A stretch of DNA of 64,000 nucleotides from Merdimonas faecis (GTDB taxonomy: Bacteria; Bacillota; Clostridia; Lachnospirales; Lachnospiraceae), in assembly GCF_001754075.1 (NCBI RefSeq), contig NZ_MIEH01000015.1, positions 1 through 64,000 on the forward strand, given 5' to 3'. This document shows, in pieces, positions 52,660 through 60,814 of this stretch. Each line of letters starts with the position of its first letter. Position 1 is the first letter of the stretch. The position numbers and the translations under genes are program-made. Below the pieces are notes generated by a model, which was not told the origin of the DNA, made no database searches, and was given only the letters and a program-made list of their open reading frames with translations.

Positions 52660-54424
52660 TGTCAGAATCGGGAAAATATACGGCATCAATGGCCCTGTCA
52701 TCTACCTGAAGGGGAAGACGGACTTTCAGATGTCTGAAATGGTTTATGTAGGAAATGAAAAGCTGGTGGGTGAAGTAATCTCGCTGGATAAGGAAATGAC
52801 CACGGTACAGGTGTACGAGGAAACCAGTGGCCTGAAGCCCGGCGAACTGGTGGAAGGTTCGGGAGCGGCAGTGTCGGTAACGCTGGCGCCTGGTATTTTA
52901 AATAATATTTTTGACGGGATCGAACGGCCTCTGGAGAGGATCGCTGACAGCGGCGGAGCATTTATTACCCGGGGAGTCAGTGTGGATGCGCTTGATATGG
53001 ACCGGCTCTGGGATACGCATATGATGGTCAGCCCAGGCGAGCTGGTGCATGGAGGCACGATCATTGCCGAGGTGCCGGAGACCCGGGCGATCGTCCATAA
53101 GTGTATGGTTCCTCCTGACGTGGAGGGCACGGTTGTGGAGGTGAAGCCGGACGGGGAGTACCGGATCCATGATACGCTGGTGACGGTCGAGCTTCGGGAC
53201 GGCACCAGAAAAGAGCTGTCTATGATGCAGCGCTGGCCGATCCGTGTGGCAAGACCTACGCACCAGAGATATCCGGCCAGTGTACCGCTGATCACGGGGC
53301 AGAGGATCCTGGATACCATGTTTCCTATCGCGAAGGGCGGAACGGCGGCGATACCGGGAGGCTTTGGAACCGGAAAAACGATGACGCAGCATCAGATCGC
53401 CAAGTGGTCGGATGCAGATATCATTATTTATATCGGATGCGGAGAGCGGGGCAATGAGATGACCCAGGTGCTGGAAGAATTCGGGGAACTGGTGGATCCA
53501 AGGAGCGGAAATCCTCTGATGGACCGCACGACTCTGATCGCCAATACTTCAAACATGCCGGTAGCTGCCAGAGAGGCTTCTATCTATACGGGACTTACAC
53601 TGGCGGAGTACTACCGGGATATGGGGTACGACGTGGCCATTATGGCTGATTCCACGTCCCGCTGGGCGGAGGCTTTAAGAGAGCTTTCCGGACGTCTGGA
53701 AGAGATGCCGGCAGAGGAAGGGTTCCCGGCTTATCTGGCTTCCAGGCTGTCTGCTTTTTATGAGCGGGCGGGCATGATGCAGAATCTGAACGGGACAACA
53801 GGATCCGTATCTATTATCGGGGCGGTATCCCCTCAGGGCGGTGATTTTTCTGAGCCCGTGACTATGAATACAAAGCGTTTCGTGCGCTGTTTCTGGGGAC
53901 TTGACAAGTCGCTGGCCTATTCCAGGCACTTTCCGGCGATCCACTGGCTCTCCAGCTACAGCGAATATCTGACGGACTTAAGCGGATGGTATACGGATTA
54001 CGTGTCGCCGAAGTTTGTAGACTACCGGAACCGGCTGATGGCGCTTCTCAATCAGGAGAGCAGCCTGATGGAGATCGTCAAGCTGATCGGGGGCGATGTA
54101 CTGCCGGATGACCAGAAGCTGGTGCTGGAGATCGCCAAGGTGATCCGTTTAGGGTTCCTGCAGCAGAATGCATTTCATAAAGATGATACCTGCGTATCCA
54201 TGGAGAAGCAGTTTAAGATGATGGATGTAATCCTGTATCTCTATAAAAAGAGCCGGGAACTGGTGGCTATGGGGATGCCGATGTCGGTTTTGAAGGCAGA
54301 AGGGATTTTTGAAAAAGTGATTGCCATTAAGTACGATGTGCCCAATGACAATCTGCAGCTTCTGGATCTGTACAAACGGGATATTGATGAGTTTTACAAC
54401 CGTGTGATCGAGAAGAATGGATAG
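52652..54424 (+). CDS. ntpA: V-type ATPase catalytic subunit A
   Basis: A 590-residue catalytic subunit with the V-type non-homologous insert (about 110-185) and P-loop GGFGTGKT (about 231-238), then IGCGERGNEM, MADSTSRWAEALRE and SPQGGDFSEPV. GTG start at 52652 after GGAGGTGAG; longer frames run into subunit E. Works with B as the hexameric head, coupling ATP to ion movement; in fermenting clostridia usually an ion pump. Confidence 0.96.
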   Translation: MHSVRIGKIYGINGPVIYLKGKTDFQMSEMVYVGNEKLVGEVISLDKEMTTVQVYEETSGLKPGELVEGSGAAVSVTLAPGILNNIFDGIERPLERIADSGGAFITRGVSVDALDMDRLWDTHMMVSPGELVHGGTIIAEVPETRAIVHKCMVPPDVEGTVVEVKPDGEYRIHDTLVTVELRDGTRKELSMMQRWPIRVARPTHQRYPASVPLITGQRILDTMFPIAKGGTAAIPGGFGTGKTMTQHQIAKWSDADIIIYIGCGERGNEMTQVLEEFGELVDPRSGNPLMDRTTLIANTSNMPVAAREASIYTGLTLAEYYRDMGYDVAIMADSTSRWAEALRELSGRLEEMPAEEGFPAYLASRLSAFYERAGMMQNLNGTTGSVSIIGAVSPQGGDFSEPVTMNTKRFVRCFWGLDKSLAYSRHFPAIHWLSSYSEYLTDLSGWYTDYVSPKFVDYRNRLMALLNQESSLMEIVKLIGGDVLPDDQKLVLEIAKVIRLGFLQQNAFHKDDTCVSMEKQFKMMDVILYLYKKSRELVAMGMPMSVLKAEGIFEKVIAIKYDVPNDNLQLLDLYKRDIDEFYNRVIEKNG

Positions 54425-54444
54425 GAAAGGAGGTCTCTTAGAGG

Positions 54445-55827
54445 ATGGCGATAGAATATCTGGGGCTGAGCAGCATAAATGGTCCTCTGGTGGTGCTGGA
54501 AGGCCTGCAGGACGCATTCTATGATGAGATCGTGGAATTTACAATAGAAGGAAAGCAGCAGAAGATGGGAAGGATCATTGAGCTGAATGAGGACAAGGCG
54601 GTGATCCAGGTGTTTGAAGGGACGGAGAATATGTCGCTTCAAAATACCCATACCAAGCTGACAGGACGTCCGATGGAGGTGGCGGTATCTCCGGATATGC
54701 TGGGACGTACCTTTAACGGGATCGGTGAACCGGTTGACGGGCTGGGACCGATTGTTTCCACGGACCGGAGAGATGTAAACGGTCTGCCGCTGAACCCGGT
54801 GAAGAGAGAGTATCCCAGGAACTATATCCGTACGGGGATCTCTGCCATTGACGGGCTGACGACGCTGATCAGGGGGCAGAAGCTTCCCATTTTTTCGGGA
54901 AATGGACTGCCTCATGACCAGCTGGCGGCGCAGATCGTAAAGCAGGCGTCTCTGGGCGAGGGGGCCGAGGGGGAGTTTGCTGTGGTGTTTGGTGCCATGG
55001 GTGTTAAACATGACGTGGCGGAGTTCTTCCGTAAGACCTTTGAGGAGAGCGGTGTGTCGGATCATGTATGTATGTTCCTGAATCTGGCCAATGATCCGGT
55101 GGTGGAGCGTCTGATCACACCGAAGGTGGCGCTGACGGCAGCGGAATACCTGGCTTTTGAATGTAATATGCATATCCTGGTCATTTTGACGGACATGACT
55201 TCGTTTGCAGAGGCGATGCGTGAGGTATCATCTTCTAAGGGAGAGATTCCTTCCAGAAAGGGATACCCTGGCTATTTATACAGTGAGCTTGCCACAATTT
55301 ACGAGAGGGCAGGGATCGTGGAGAGCGCCAACGGGTCCGTGACCCAGCTGCCTATCCTGACCATGCCCAATGACGATATTACCCATCCAATCCCGGATCT
55401 GACCGGCTACATTACGGAAGGGCAGATCGTGCTGGACCGGAATCTGCATGGCCAGGCGGTGTATCCGCCTATCAGTATCCTGCCGTCGCTGTCCCGTCTG
55501 ATGAAGGACGGTATCGGTGAAGGGTATACCAGGGAGGATCATCAGGATCTGGCGAATCAGTTGTTCTCTGCTTATGCGAAGGTGGGGGAGGCCAGGAATC
55601 TGGCGTCGGTCATCGGAGAAGATGAACTGTCGCCTATTGATAAGCAGTATCTGAAATTCGGCGAGGAGTTTGAACATCGCTACATTGGACAGGGACCGAA
55701 TGAGAACCGGAGCATCCAGGAGACGTTGGATCTTGGCTGGGAGCTTCTGGGGATGCTGCCGAAGGAGGAGCTGGATCGTATCGACACCAAGCTGATCGAA
55801 AAATACTATCCACGTGAAGCAGACTAG
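54445..55827 (+). CDS. ntpB: V-type ATPase regulatory subunit B
   Basis: A 460-residue non-catalytic head subunit. [15 protein letters not shown] stands where A has the P-loop, as usual for [34 protein letters not shown] is a clear signature. The last 16 coding bases are repeated in inverse orientation at 55928-55943, and a long hairpin begins at the stop codon, so a repeat element has inserted exactly at the gene's end. Confidence 0.96.
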   Translation: MAIEYLGLSSINGPLVVLEGLQDAFYDEIVEFTIEGKQQKMGRIIELNEDKAVIQVFEGTENMSLQNTHTKLTGRPMEVAVSPDMLGRTFNGIGEPVDGLGPIVSTDRRDVNGLPLNPVKREYPRNYIRTGISAIDGLTTLIRGQKLPIFSGNGLPHDQLAAQIVKQASLGEGAEGEFAVVFGAMGVKHDVAEFFRKTFEESGVSDHVCMFLNLANDPVVERLITPKVALTAAEYLAFECNMHILVILTDMTSFAEAMREVSSSKGEIPSRKGYPGYLYSELATIYERAGIVESANGSVTQLPILTMPNDDITHPIPDLTGYITEGQIVLDRNLHGQAVYPPISILPSLSRLMKDGIGEGYTREDHQDLANQLFSAYAKVGEARNLASVIGEDELSPIDKQYLKFGEEFEHRYIGQGPNENRSIQETLDLGWELLGMLPKEELDRIDTKLIEKYYPREAD

Positions 55828-55943
55828 ACATCCAGCGGGACGTAAGGAATACTTGTATTCCATTACGGCCTGCTGGATGTCTGGGAGCGACGTGACTGAG
55901 CGGCGGAGCCGCGAAGTCCACGTGGCAAGTCTGCTTCACGTGG
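55810..55943. repeat. Nested inverted repeat between ntpB and ntpD
   Basis: Outer perfect 16-bp arms (55810-55825, inside the last ntpB codons, and 55928-55943). Inner hairpin 55826-55882, about 27 bp of stem with GAATACTTGTATTC at the apex, starting at the stop codon. The apex and the bulged A after it recur at 59245-59259. Together with flanking sequence this forms the 165-bp gap inside the ATPase operon. Confidence 0.7.
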
Positions 55944-55992
55944 GAGAGCGAGGGGCCGAGGGCATGTCTGGGAGTGGAAAGGAGGCGTATGT

Positions 55993-56604
55993 ATGGATCC
56001 ACGGGAGTTCCCAACCAAGGGAAATTTAATGCTTGCAAAGAATTCTCTGGCATTGGCACATCAGGGATACGATCTGATGGATAAAAAAAGGAATATCCTG
56101 CTCAAGGAACTGATGGGGCTGATTGACGAGGCCAAGGATATCCAGGAAAAGATTGACGAGACTTTTACAAAGGCGTACGCTTGTCTGCAGCGGGCAAATA
56201 TTGAGCATGGGATCAGCTGGGTACAGGAGCTGGCCTATACAGTGCCGATTGAAGATTCTATTCGCATACAGACGAGAAGTATCATGGGGACCGAGATCCC
56301 GCATATTAAATATGATGACAAGCAGAATGATCTGACATATTCCTTCGGAACGACGAGAGAGTCTATTGATATTGCGAGAGAAGCATTTCGAGAGGTAAAG
56401 GAACTGACCATTAAGCTTTCAGAGGTGGAAAACTCGGCATACCGGCTTGCGACAAATATTAAAAAGACGCAGAAGCGTGCGAATGCGCTGAAGAATATAA
56501 CTATACCTATGTATAGCAATCTGGTGTATACCATAAACAATGCGCTGGAGGAAAAAGAAAGAGAAGAGTTTACCCGGCTGAAAGTGATTAAGCGGATGTT
56601 TTAA
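55993..56604 (+). CDS. ntpD: V-type ATPase subunit D
   Basis: A 203-residue central-shaft subunit, long helical hairpin: FPTKGNLMLAKNSLALAHQGYDLMDKKRNIL at the N-terminus and the NALKNITIPMYSNLVYTINNALEEKEREEFTRLKVIK C-terminal helix. AAAGGAGG before ATG 55993. Last gene of the operon; a GGGGACG palindrome starts on its stop codon. Confidence 0.92.
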   Translation: MDPREFPTKGNLMLAKNSLALAHQGYDLMDKKRNILLKELMGLIDEAKDIQEKIDETFTKAYACLQRANIEHGISWVQELAYTVPIEDSIRIQTRSIMGTEIPHIKYDDKQNDLTYSFGTTRESIDIAREAFREVKELTIKLSEVENSAYRLATNIKKTQKRANALKNITIPMYSNLVYTINNALEEKEREEFTRLKVIKRMF

Positions 56605-56644
56605 ATGGGGACGGGGGATTTTCAGAAATCCCCCGTCCCCATTT
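56603..56644. repeat. GGGGACG palindrome, copy 2
   Basis: Perfect 19-bp arms AAATGGGGACGGGGGATTT (56603-56621) and its complement (56626-56644), loop TCAG. It begins on the ntpD stop codon. Confidence 0.8.
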
Positions 56645-56648
56645 AAAT

Positions 56649-56693
56649 TTATCCACAAAATGTGGAAAACTTTGTGGATAAGTATGTGGACAG
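56649..56693. promoter_or_regulatory. DnaA-box-like array downstream of proC
   Basis: TTATCCACA (56649-56657), then TGTGGAAAA (56661), TGTGGATAA (56673) and TGTGGACAG (56685), the last three exactly 12 bp apart. TTATCCACAAA and TTTGTGGATAA also form an 11-bp inverted repeat. Confidence 0.55.
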
Positions 56694-56733
56694 ATATCTG
56701 AAAAATATTAAATATTTTCCAGATGATCTTCCT

Positions 56734-57534
56734 TTACAGTTTTTTGGATTTTTCTGTACCGGCGTTGATACATTCGATGACAGCGGCACGCATGCCGCCT
56801 TTTTCCAGAGTTTCACAGCCCTCGATGGTCGTTCCGCCGGGAGAGGTGACCATATCTTTCAACTCGCCGGGGTGGATACCTTTTTCCAGGATCATCTTGG
56901 CGGTGCCAAGGCAGGTCTGGGCGGCCAGACGGTAAGCGGTTTTCCTGGGCAGTCCCTGCTTTACGCCGCCGTCAGCCATGGCTTCGATGAACATGGCCAC
57001 ATACGCGGGGCCCCCGCCGCTAAGTCCGCACACGGCATCGATGAGATTCTCCGGAACAAGTTCCACAATACCAATGGAAGAGTAAATCGTTTTGGCTGTA
57101 TTCATTTCGTCTTCGGTAAAATCATTATCAGAACAGAGTGCAAAAGCTCCCTCGAATACCATGGCCGGAGTGTTTGGCATGATCCTCAGGATTCGGGGCG
57201 TGCCATCGACCATATTCTGGAGGCGTGCAACGCTGATACCGGCGACAATGGACATCAAAGCTTTGCCCTCCAGTGCCTTTTTGCATTGAGACAGCGCTTC
57301 TGCTGCATTTTGTGGTTTTACGGCGAGAAGGATCAGATCGCTGTTTTCGCAGACATCTTCATCGTCTTTGGCAAGATGTACGCCCCAGCTGTCGGCCTTC
57401 TCCATCATGGCCGGGTTGATATCGTATACATAGACGTTTTCCTTTGAAAGGACACCGCTTTCCAGTGCGCCATACAAAATAGCTCCGCCCATGTTCCCGC
57501 AACCGATAATACCGATTTTCTTTGTGACTGACAT
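56734..57534 (-). CDS. proC: Pyrroline-5-carboxylate reductase
   Basis: NAD(P)H-dependent last step of proline synthesis. The 266-residue product has the Rossmann motif IGIIGCGNMGGAIL (about 7-20), AVKPQNAAEAL, IMPNTPAMVFEGAFAL and the C-terminal MVTSPGGTTIEGCETLEKGGMRAAVIE dimer domain. ATG 57534 after GAGGAGG. It sits between two phased DnaA-box-like arrays, one of which is directly in its upstream region, so its transcription might respond to DnaA (inference). Confidence 0.95.
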   Translation of the reverse strand: MSVTKKIGIIGCGNMGGAILYGALESGVLSKENVYVYDINPAMMEKADSWGVHLAKDDEDVCENSDLILLAVKPQNAAEALSQCKKALEGKALMSIVAGISVARLQNMVDGTPRILRIMPNTPAMVFEGAFALCSDNDFTEDEMNTAKTIYSSIGIVELVPENLIDAVCGLSGGGPAYVAMFIEAMADGGVKQGLPRKTAYRLAAQTCLGTAKMILEKGIHPGELKDMVTSPGGTTIEGCETLEKGGMRAAVIECINAGTEKSKKL

Positions 57535-57551
57535 AGTAAAGACCTCCTCTT

Positions 57552-57596
57552 TGTGGATAAGTATGTGGATAATTGTGTGGATAGTTATGTGGATAA
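57552..57596. promoter_or_regulatory. DnaA-box-like array upstream of proC
   Basis: Four 9-mers TGTGGATAA, TGTGGATAA, TGTGGATAG, TGTGGATAA starting at 57552, 57564, 57576 and 57588: exact 12-bp phasing on one strand. Three match TTATCCACA perfectly (as its complement). Confidence 0.65.
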
Positions 57597-57607
57597 CTTA
57601 AAATTAA

Positions 57608-57655
57608 ATCCATTGGGGACGGGGGATTTCTGAAAATCCCCCGTCCCCAATGGAT
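57608..57655. repeat. GGGGACG palindrome, copy 3
   Basis: 22-bp arms (57608-57629 and 57634-57655) with loop CTGA; core CCATTGGGGACGGGGGATTT, nearly the same as copy 2. Ends on the stop codon of the gene at 57655-58350. Confidence 0.8.
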
Positions 57656-58350
57656 TAAGGATACAGCCCCTCTAATACGTCCAGGTATTCCTGGCCGAAG
57701 AGGTCGACATAATCCTGAAGCGCCAGTTCGACGATGTCCTGTCCGTCTTCGCCCAGATAATTGATAAGGAAACGGCTGATTGTGTATTTCAGGTGAGCTG
57801 TATGGAAGCTGAAGTCTTTCATACAGGATGTCCCCAGCTCTTTTTTCTTTGCTGCCAGTTCTTCGACCTCTTGTGGGGAGAGAGGATGTCCCCAGTCGAA
57901 TTTGCATTGTTCACCGCCCCAGCTCATGGGGGTGGACAGGTGCGTACAGACGAAGTCTGAGCGGAAGCCCTGGTAGACGGCGTTGTCAACATTTACGCAA
58001 TATAGTTTGCCGTACTCCAGCAGATCGTATTTTTTCCAGGCTTCACACCAGGCGCATTTGGATATGTAGGTCTGCAGAGACGGCTCTGTCCTGAGCTGTC
58101 CGAATTCCATCTGTCCTTCATAATCCGGCTGCCATTCGCCATAAGCCTGATTGGTCATGGTGGTCAGTTCGTCTCCATGGGCGAGTGCGTTTTCCGCCAT
58201 GCGCATACCACGCTCATTTCCATATGCGGTCATGCCGGCAAGGATTGCTTCGCGGCCCTGATCACCGCATTCTTCGATTGCGCGTTTTGCCAGTAATGCA
58301 AAAAGAACGGCATGATGTTCAATTTTGCAGCTGACAATTTCATTTTTCAT
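57655..58350 (-). CDS. L-2-amino-thiazoline-4-carboxylic acid hydrolase-like protein
   Basis: A 231-residue cytoplasmic protein. CAWCEAWKKYDLLEYGKLYCVNVDNAVYQGF is the signature of the ATC hydrolase family, named for an enzyme that opens L-2-amino-thiazoline-4-carboxylate on the way to cysteine. Most clostridial members have unknown substrates. GGAAGGAG before ATG 58350. Upstream of proC on the same strand, but arrays and a palindrome lie between. Confidence 0.75.
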   Translation of the reverse strand: MKNEIVSCKIEHHAVLFALLAKRAIEECGDQGREAILAGMTAYGNERGMRMAENALAHGDELTTMTNQAYGEWQPDYEGQMEFGQLRTEPSLQTYISKCAWCEAWKKYDLLEYGKLYCVNVDNAVYQGFRSDFVCTHLSTPMSWGGEQCKFDWGHPLSPQEVEELAAKKKELGTSCMKDFSFHTAHLKYTISRFLINYLGEDGQDIVELALQDYVDLFGQEYLDVLEGLYP

Positions 58351-58396
58351 AATGTTTACTCCTTCCGTAAATTGATCAATGAAATCTTTAATTTGA

Positions 58397-58942
58397 TTAT
58401 ACTATATCTGGTGGGAAAAACAATGGGAGATTCAAGGGATAGCATGTGAAAAAGAAAAATGCAAAGGACAGGATGATCCAGAGCGCAGCAGATACGGTAC
58501 TGGAAGGAATAGAAGAAAGAGTCTGGTAAAAAAAGGAAGACATTAAGAATGATAAACCTGTGCTAAGACAGAAAATCAGAATGTCAATGATAAGAAAACT
58601 TTGTCCTGTGATTCCGGTATAAGTGTAAAATAACACGATAATAGAACAGATTCCGCAGACTGCGCCGAGGAATCTTGAATATAGGAAGCGTGCTGTCCTG
58701 GGCTTGTATTTGTAATAATAAAGAAGAGAAGAAAGAAGGAACGGGAAAAACAGCAGCTTTAGATGTTCCCAGGTAGACTCGCTGACCGGACAGAATAGAG
58801 CTGCCAGGGCCAGACCATGTGACCAGTCGTAGACAAAATGATTGATACATCCAAGAAAAACGACCAGCAGAAAAAAAGGCAGATCCTGCCTGTCCACATA
58901 TTTTCGGATATTTTTTTGAAAAGGCATCATCATTTTTATCAC
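58397..58942 (-). CDS. DUF6512-type polytopic membrane protein
   Basis: A 181-residue protein with five to six membrane helices and the motif NHFVYDWSHGLALAALFCPVSESTWEHLKLLFFPF, typical of DUF6512 proteins of Lachnospiraceae. Function unknown. It overlaps nothing and may be co-transcribed with the ATC hydrolase-like gene 46 bp downstream. Confidence 0.65.
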   Translation of the reverse strand: MIKMMMPFQKNIRKYVDRQDLPFFLLVVFLGCINHFVYDWSHGLALAALFCPVSESTWEHLKLLFFPFLLSSLLYYYKYKPRTARFLYSRFLGAVCGICSIIVLFYTYTGITGQSFLIIDILIFCLSTGLSFLMSSFFYQTLSSIPSSTVSAALWIILSFAFFFFTCYPLNLPLFFPPDIV

Positions 58943-59001
58943 TCCCCTGGTACAGTATATGAGTGAAAAAGAAAAAATATGAATGAATCGAAAAAAAATA
59001 C

Positions 59002-59030
59002 TTGCATTATAGAAAAATCTGTTATATAAT
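59002..59030 (+). promoter_or_regulatory. Promoter of tRNA-Lys
   Basis: TTGCAT (59002-59007), 17-bp spacer, TATAAT (59025-59030), 43 bp before the mature 5' end. Confidence 0.85.
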
Positions 59031-59073
59031 GACTCTTGCGTTGAACGGAAAAGTCAATGCGAAAATAAAATAT

Positions 59074-59146
59074 GCGCGATTAGCTCAGCTGGCAGAGCAC
59101 CTGACTCTTAATCAGGGTGTCCAGGGTTCGAACCCCTGATCGCGCA
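59074..59146 (+). tRNA. tRNA-Lys (anticodon CTT)
   Basis: A 73-nt cloverleaf: acceptor GCGCGAT/ATCGCGC, D arm GCTC...GAGC, anticodon stem CCTGA/TCAGG with loop CTCTTAA (anticodon CTT), T arm CAGGG-TTCGAAC-CCCTG, discriminator A. CCA is not encoded. Lone gene; a terminator follows. Confidence 0.95.
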
Positions 59147-59154
59147 CTTAGAAA

Positions 59155-59200
59155 TCGCTGATTTTAAGGATTTAGAAGCCTTGGGGTCGGCGGTTTTTTT
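59155..59200 (+). terminator. Terminator of tRNA-Lys
   Basis: CGCTGA (59156-59161) pairs with TCGGCG (59187-59192) around an inner AAGG/CCTT, followed by T7. Confidence 0.8.
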
Positions 59201-59221
59201 GCGCGAAGCATTGAGCAGCGC

Positions 59222-59282
59222 AAGAAAAGGGACGTGCCGTCAGAGAATACTTGTATTCATCTGGCGGCACGTCCCTTTTCTT
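59222..59282. repeat. Long hairpin with GAATACTTGTATTC apex
   Basis: 23-bp stem with a single T:G pair (59222-59244/59260-59282), then GAATAC-TT-GTATTC at the apex. Same apex and bulged A as in the ntpB-ntpD element. A/T tails on both sides would let it act as a terminator. Confidence 0.75.
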
Positions 59283-59480
59283 ATGCGGCGAAAGCCGCGA
59301 TCGAGATGAAGCGAAGCGGAATCGAGATGGGCGCTGCGAAAGCCGTGGAAAGAGAGGAGGCGAAAGCCACGACCGAGATGGAGCGAAGCGGAATCGAGGT
59401 GCGTTGCTCGATTGCGTCAGAACTTATGCGGCGAAAGCCACGACCGAGATGAAGAGAAGCGAAATCGAGGTGTGCGCTGC
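59281..59480. repeat. Three imperfect 70-bp direct repeats
   Basis: Units beginning near 59281, 59355 and 59424 share GGCGAAAGCC(G/A)CGA(T/C)CGAGATG followed by a GAGCGAAGCGGAATCGAG-like string. They fill the gap between the hairpin and the recombinase gene. The Arg/Asp-rich frame across them is not convincing as a protein. Confidence 0.6.
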
Positions 59481-59581
59481 GGAAGGGACTTGTATTTATT
59501 CCCCATAGTCTGGGCAGTCTATGTCATGATTATTATAATAAATTTGCAGAATTTGCAAGAAAAGGAAAGGTAGAAGAAATT

Positions 59582-60439
59582 ATGGATGAAAAAGAAAAAT
59601 TTATCATGAGTTGGGAAATGCTGGATGGATTTCGCAAGTATCTGGAGGAACGGGAAAATACGGAAGCGACTGTGAGGAAGTATATTTCGGACATAAGAGT
59701 ATTTATGCAATTTATGAGGGAGGACAGGGAAGTAAATAAGGAAAAGCTGATCGGCTATAAGCAGTGGTTGTCTGAAAACTACGCATTGAGCAGCGCAAAC
59801 TCTATGATTGCAGCCTTAAACCAGTTTTTGATTTGTTTTGGGGTGGAACGGTGGAAACTTCGGAGATTTAAAGTACAGACGCAGTGTTTTCGGGAAGAAG
59901 AAAAAGAATTAACTCAGAAAGAATATCGGCAATTAAGAATGACAGCAGAACAATTGGGAAAGCAGAAGATAGGACTTATGATTGAGACTATTGCGGGAAC
60001 AGGAATCCGAATTGGAGAATTAAAATATTTTACGGCAGAGGCAGTAAAAAAGGGGAGAGTTTTCGTGAAGAATAAGGGAAAGCAAAGGATGATATTAATT
60101 CCTGAAAAACTACAGCATAAGCTCAGATATTTTATAGAAAGAAACGGGATTGTAAGCGGAACGGTATTCCGGACCAGGACAGGCCAGCCAGTGGATCGCA
60201 GTAATATATGGAAGCAACTAAAACGGTTGGCGGAAGCTGCCGGAGTGGATACGGACAAAGTATTTCCCCATAATTTCCGGCACCTTTTCGCACGGGTATT
60301 TTATAATGCGACAAGGGACATTGTCGGTCTGGCAGATTTGCTGGGGCACAGTAATATAGCGGTTACAAGATTGTATGCGAGAAGCGGAGTGGAATATTAT
60401 CAGAAACAACTGGATCATCTGAAATTAGTGGAAGAATAA
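59582..60439 (+). CDS. Tyrosine recombinase, probable invertase of the adjacent switch
   Basis: A 285-residue tyrosine recombinase: N-terminal SAM-like core-binding domain (about 8-95) and catalytic domain (about 108-280). Catalytic set intact: R143 (GTGIRIGEL), Lys at about 165-167, H230 and R233 (HNFRHLF), H256 (LLGHSN) and nucleophile Y265 (TRLYARS). ATG 59582. Length and lack of an arm-binding domain are more like a simple resolvase/invertase than a phage integrase. It lies 28 bp before a pair of perfect 21-bp inverted repeats, which are the obvious substrates. Confidence 0.9.
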   Translation: MDEKEKFIMSWEMLDGFRKYLEERENTEATVRKYISDIRVFMQFMREDREVNKEKLIGYKQWLSENYALSSANSMIAALNQFLICFGVERWKLRRFKVQTQCFREEEKELTQKEYRQLRMTAEQLGKQKIGLMIETIAGTGIRIGELKYFTAEAVKKGRVFVKNKGKQRMILIPEKLQHKLRYFIERNGIVSGTVFRTRTGQPVDRSNIWKQLKRLAEAAGVDTDKVFPHNFRHLFARVFYNATRDIVGLADLLGHSNIAVTRLYARSGVEYYQKQLDHLKLVEE

Positions 60440-60466
60440 AAAAATCACACAGAACGTGTGAAAATA

Positions 60467-60758
60467 ATTACAACATAATATACATTAAATGGTATCGGTC
60501 ATTCTGACAACCATTTAATCAAAAGAATAGTAACACAAAAATACATAAAAATCAATGACTTAAACGGGCAATTATCGGTTGTTGCTTGGTTTTTTGCGTC
60601 TTTTTTCGACTTTATCGCATGGGAAAAAGACCCTCACAGATCATTCTGATCAAAAAGTCGATTCTATCTAGTCTTCGATCTCTCCCTAATAGAAAAAGAA
60701 AGCTATTTTATCATCGGTCCTTAGGAGGATCATAACATAATGTATATTATGTTGTAAT
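60467..60758. promoter_or_regulatory. Invertible DNA segment (phase switch), apparent OFF state
   Basis: Perfect 21-bp inverted repeats at 60467-60487 and 60738-60758 enclose 250 bp. The right repeat lies in a symmetric site AACATAAT-GTAT-ATTATGTT (60734-60753), fitting two recombinase half-sites. No coding sequence inside. The best promoter points left. After inversion its -10 would lie at about 60693-60698 and start RNA about 110 nt before the surface-protein ATG. Confidence 0.85.
60527..60555 (-). promoter_or_regulatory. Promoter inside the invertible segment, pointing away from the surface-protein gene
   Basis: On the minus strand TTGATT (60550-60555), 17-bp spacer, TACTAT (60527-60532) with extended TGT. 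A second left-facing candidate, TTGTCA-17-TAATGT (60482-60510), has its -10 inside the repeat. Confidence 0.7.
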
Positions 60759-60766
60759 CCTGAACG

Positions 60767-60786
60767 GTATGGAGGAACATCCATAC
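60767..60786 (+). promoter_or_regulatory. Leader hairpin of the surface-protein mRNA
   Basis: GTATGGA GGAACA TCCATAC, a perfect 7-bp stem just outside the right repeat. It would be in the leader of mRNA made in the ON state, 10 bases before AAAAGGAGGGG. Confidence 0.5.
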
Positions 60787-60814
60787 AAATAAGAAAAGGA
60801 GGGGATGAAAGGAA

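Noticed and set aside
56662-57447. Long open frame on the plus strand opposite proC
   Set aside because: proC on the minus strand has all family motifs; the plus-strand frame is its shadow.
56649-57596. Chromosomal replication origin
   Set aside because: DnaA boxes are clustered, but dnaA, dnaN, rpmH and a clear unwinding region are absent; proC is not a usual origin neighbour.
59281-59480. CRISPR-like array
   Set aside because: Only three imperfect units, the unit itself is about 70 bp without spacer/repeat alternation, and no cas genes are present.
59251-59508. Arg/Asp-rich 85-codon frame across the repeats
   Set aside because: Explained by repeat composition; no ribosome-binding site, and two other frames are equally open.
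59074-60439. Genomic island integrated at tRNA-Lys by the tyrosine recombinase
   Set aside because: No repeat of the tRNA 3' end is found in the window, the recombinase lacks an arm-binding domain, and inverted repeats beside it give a simpler role. The island's far end could still lie outside.
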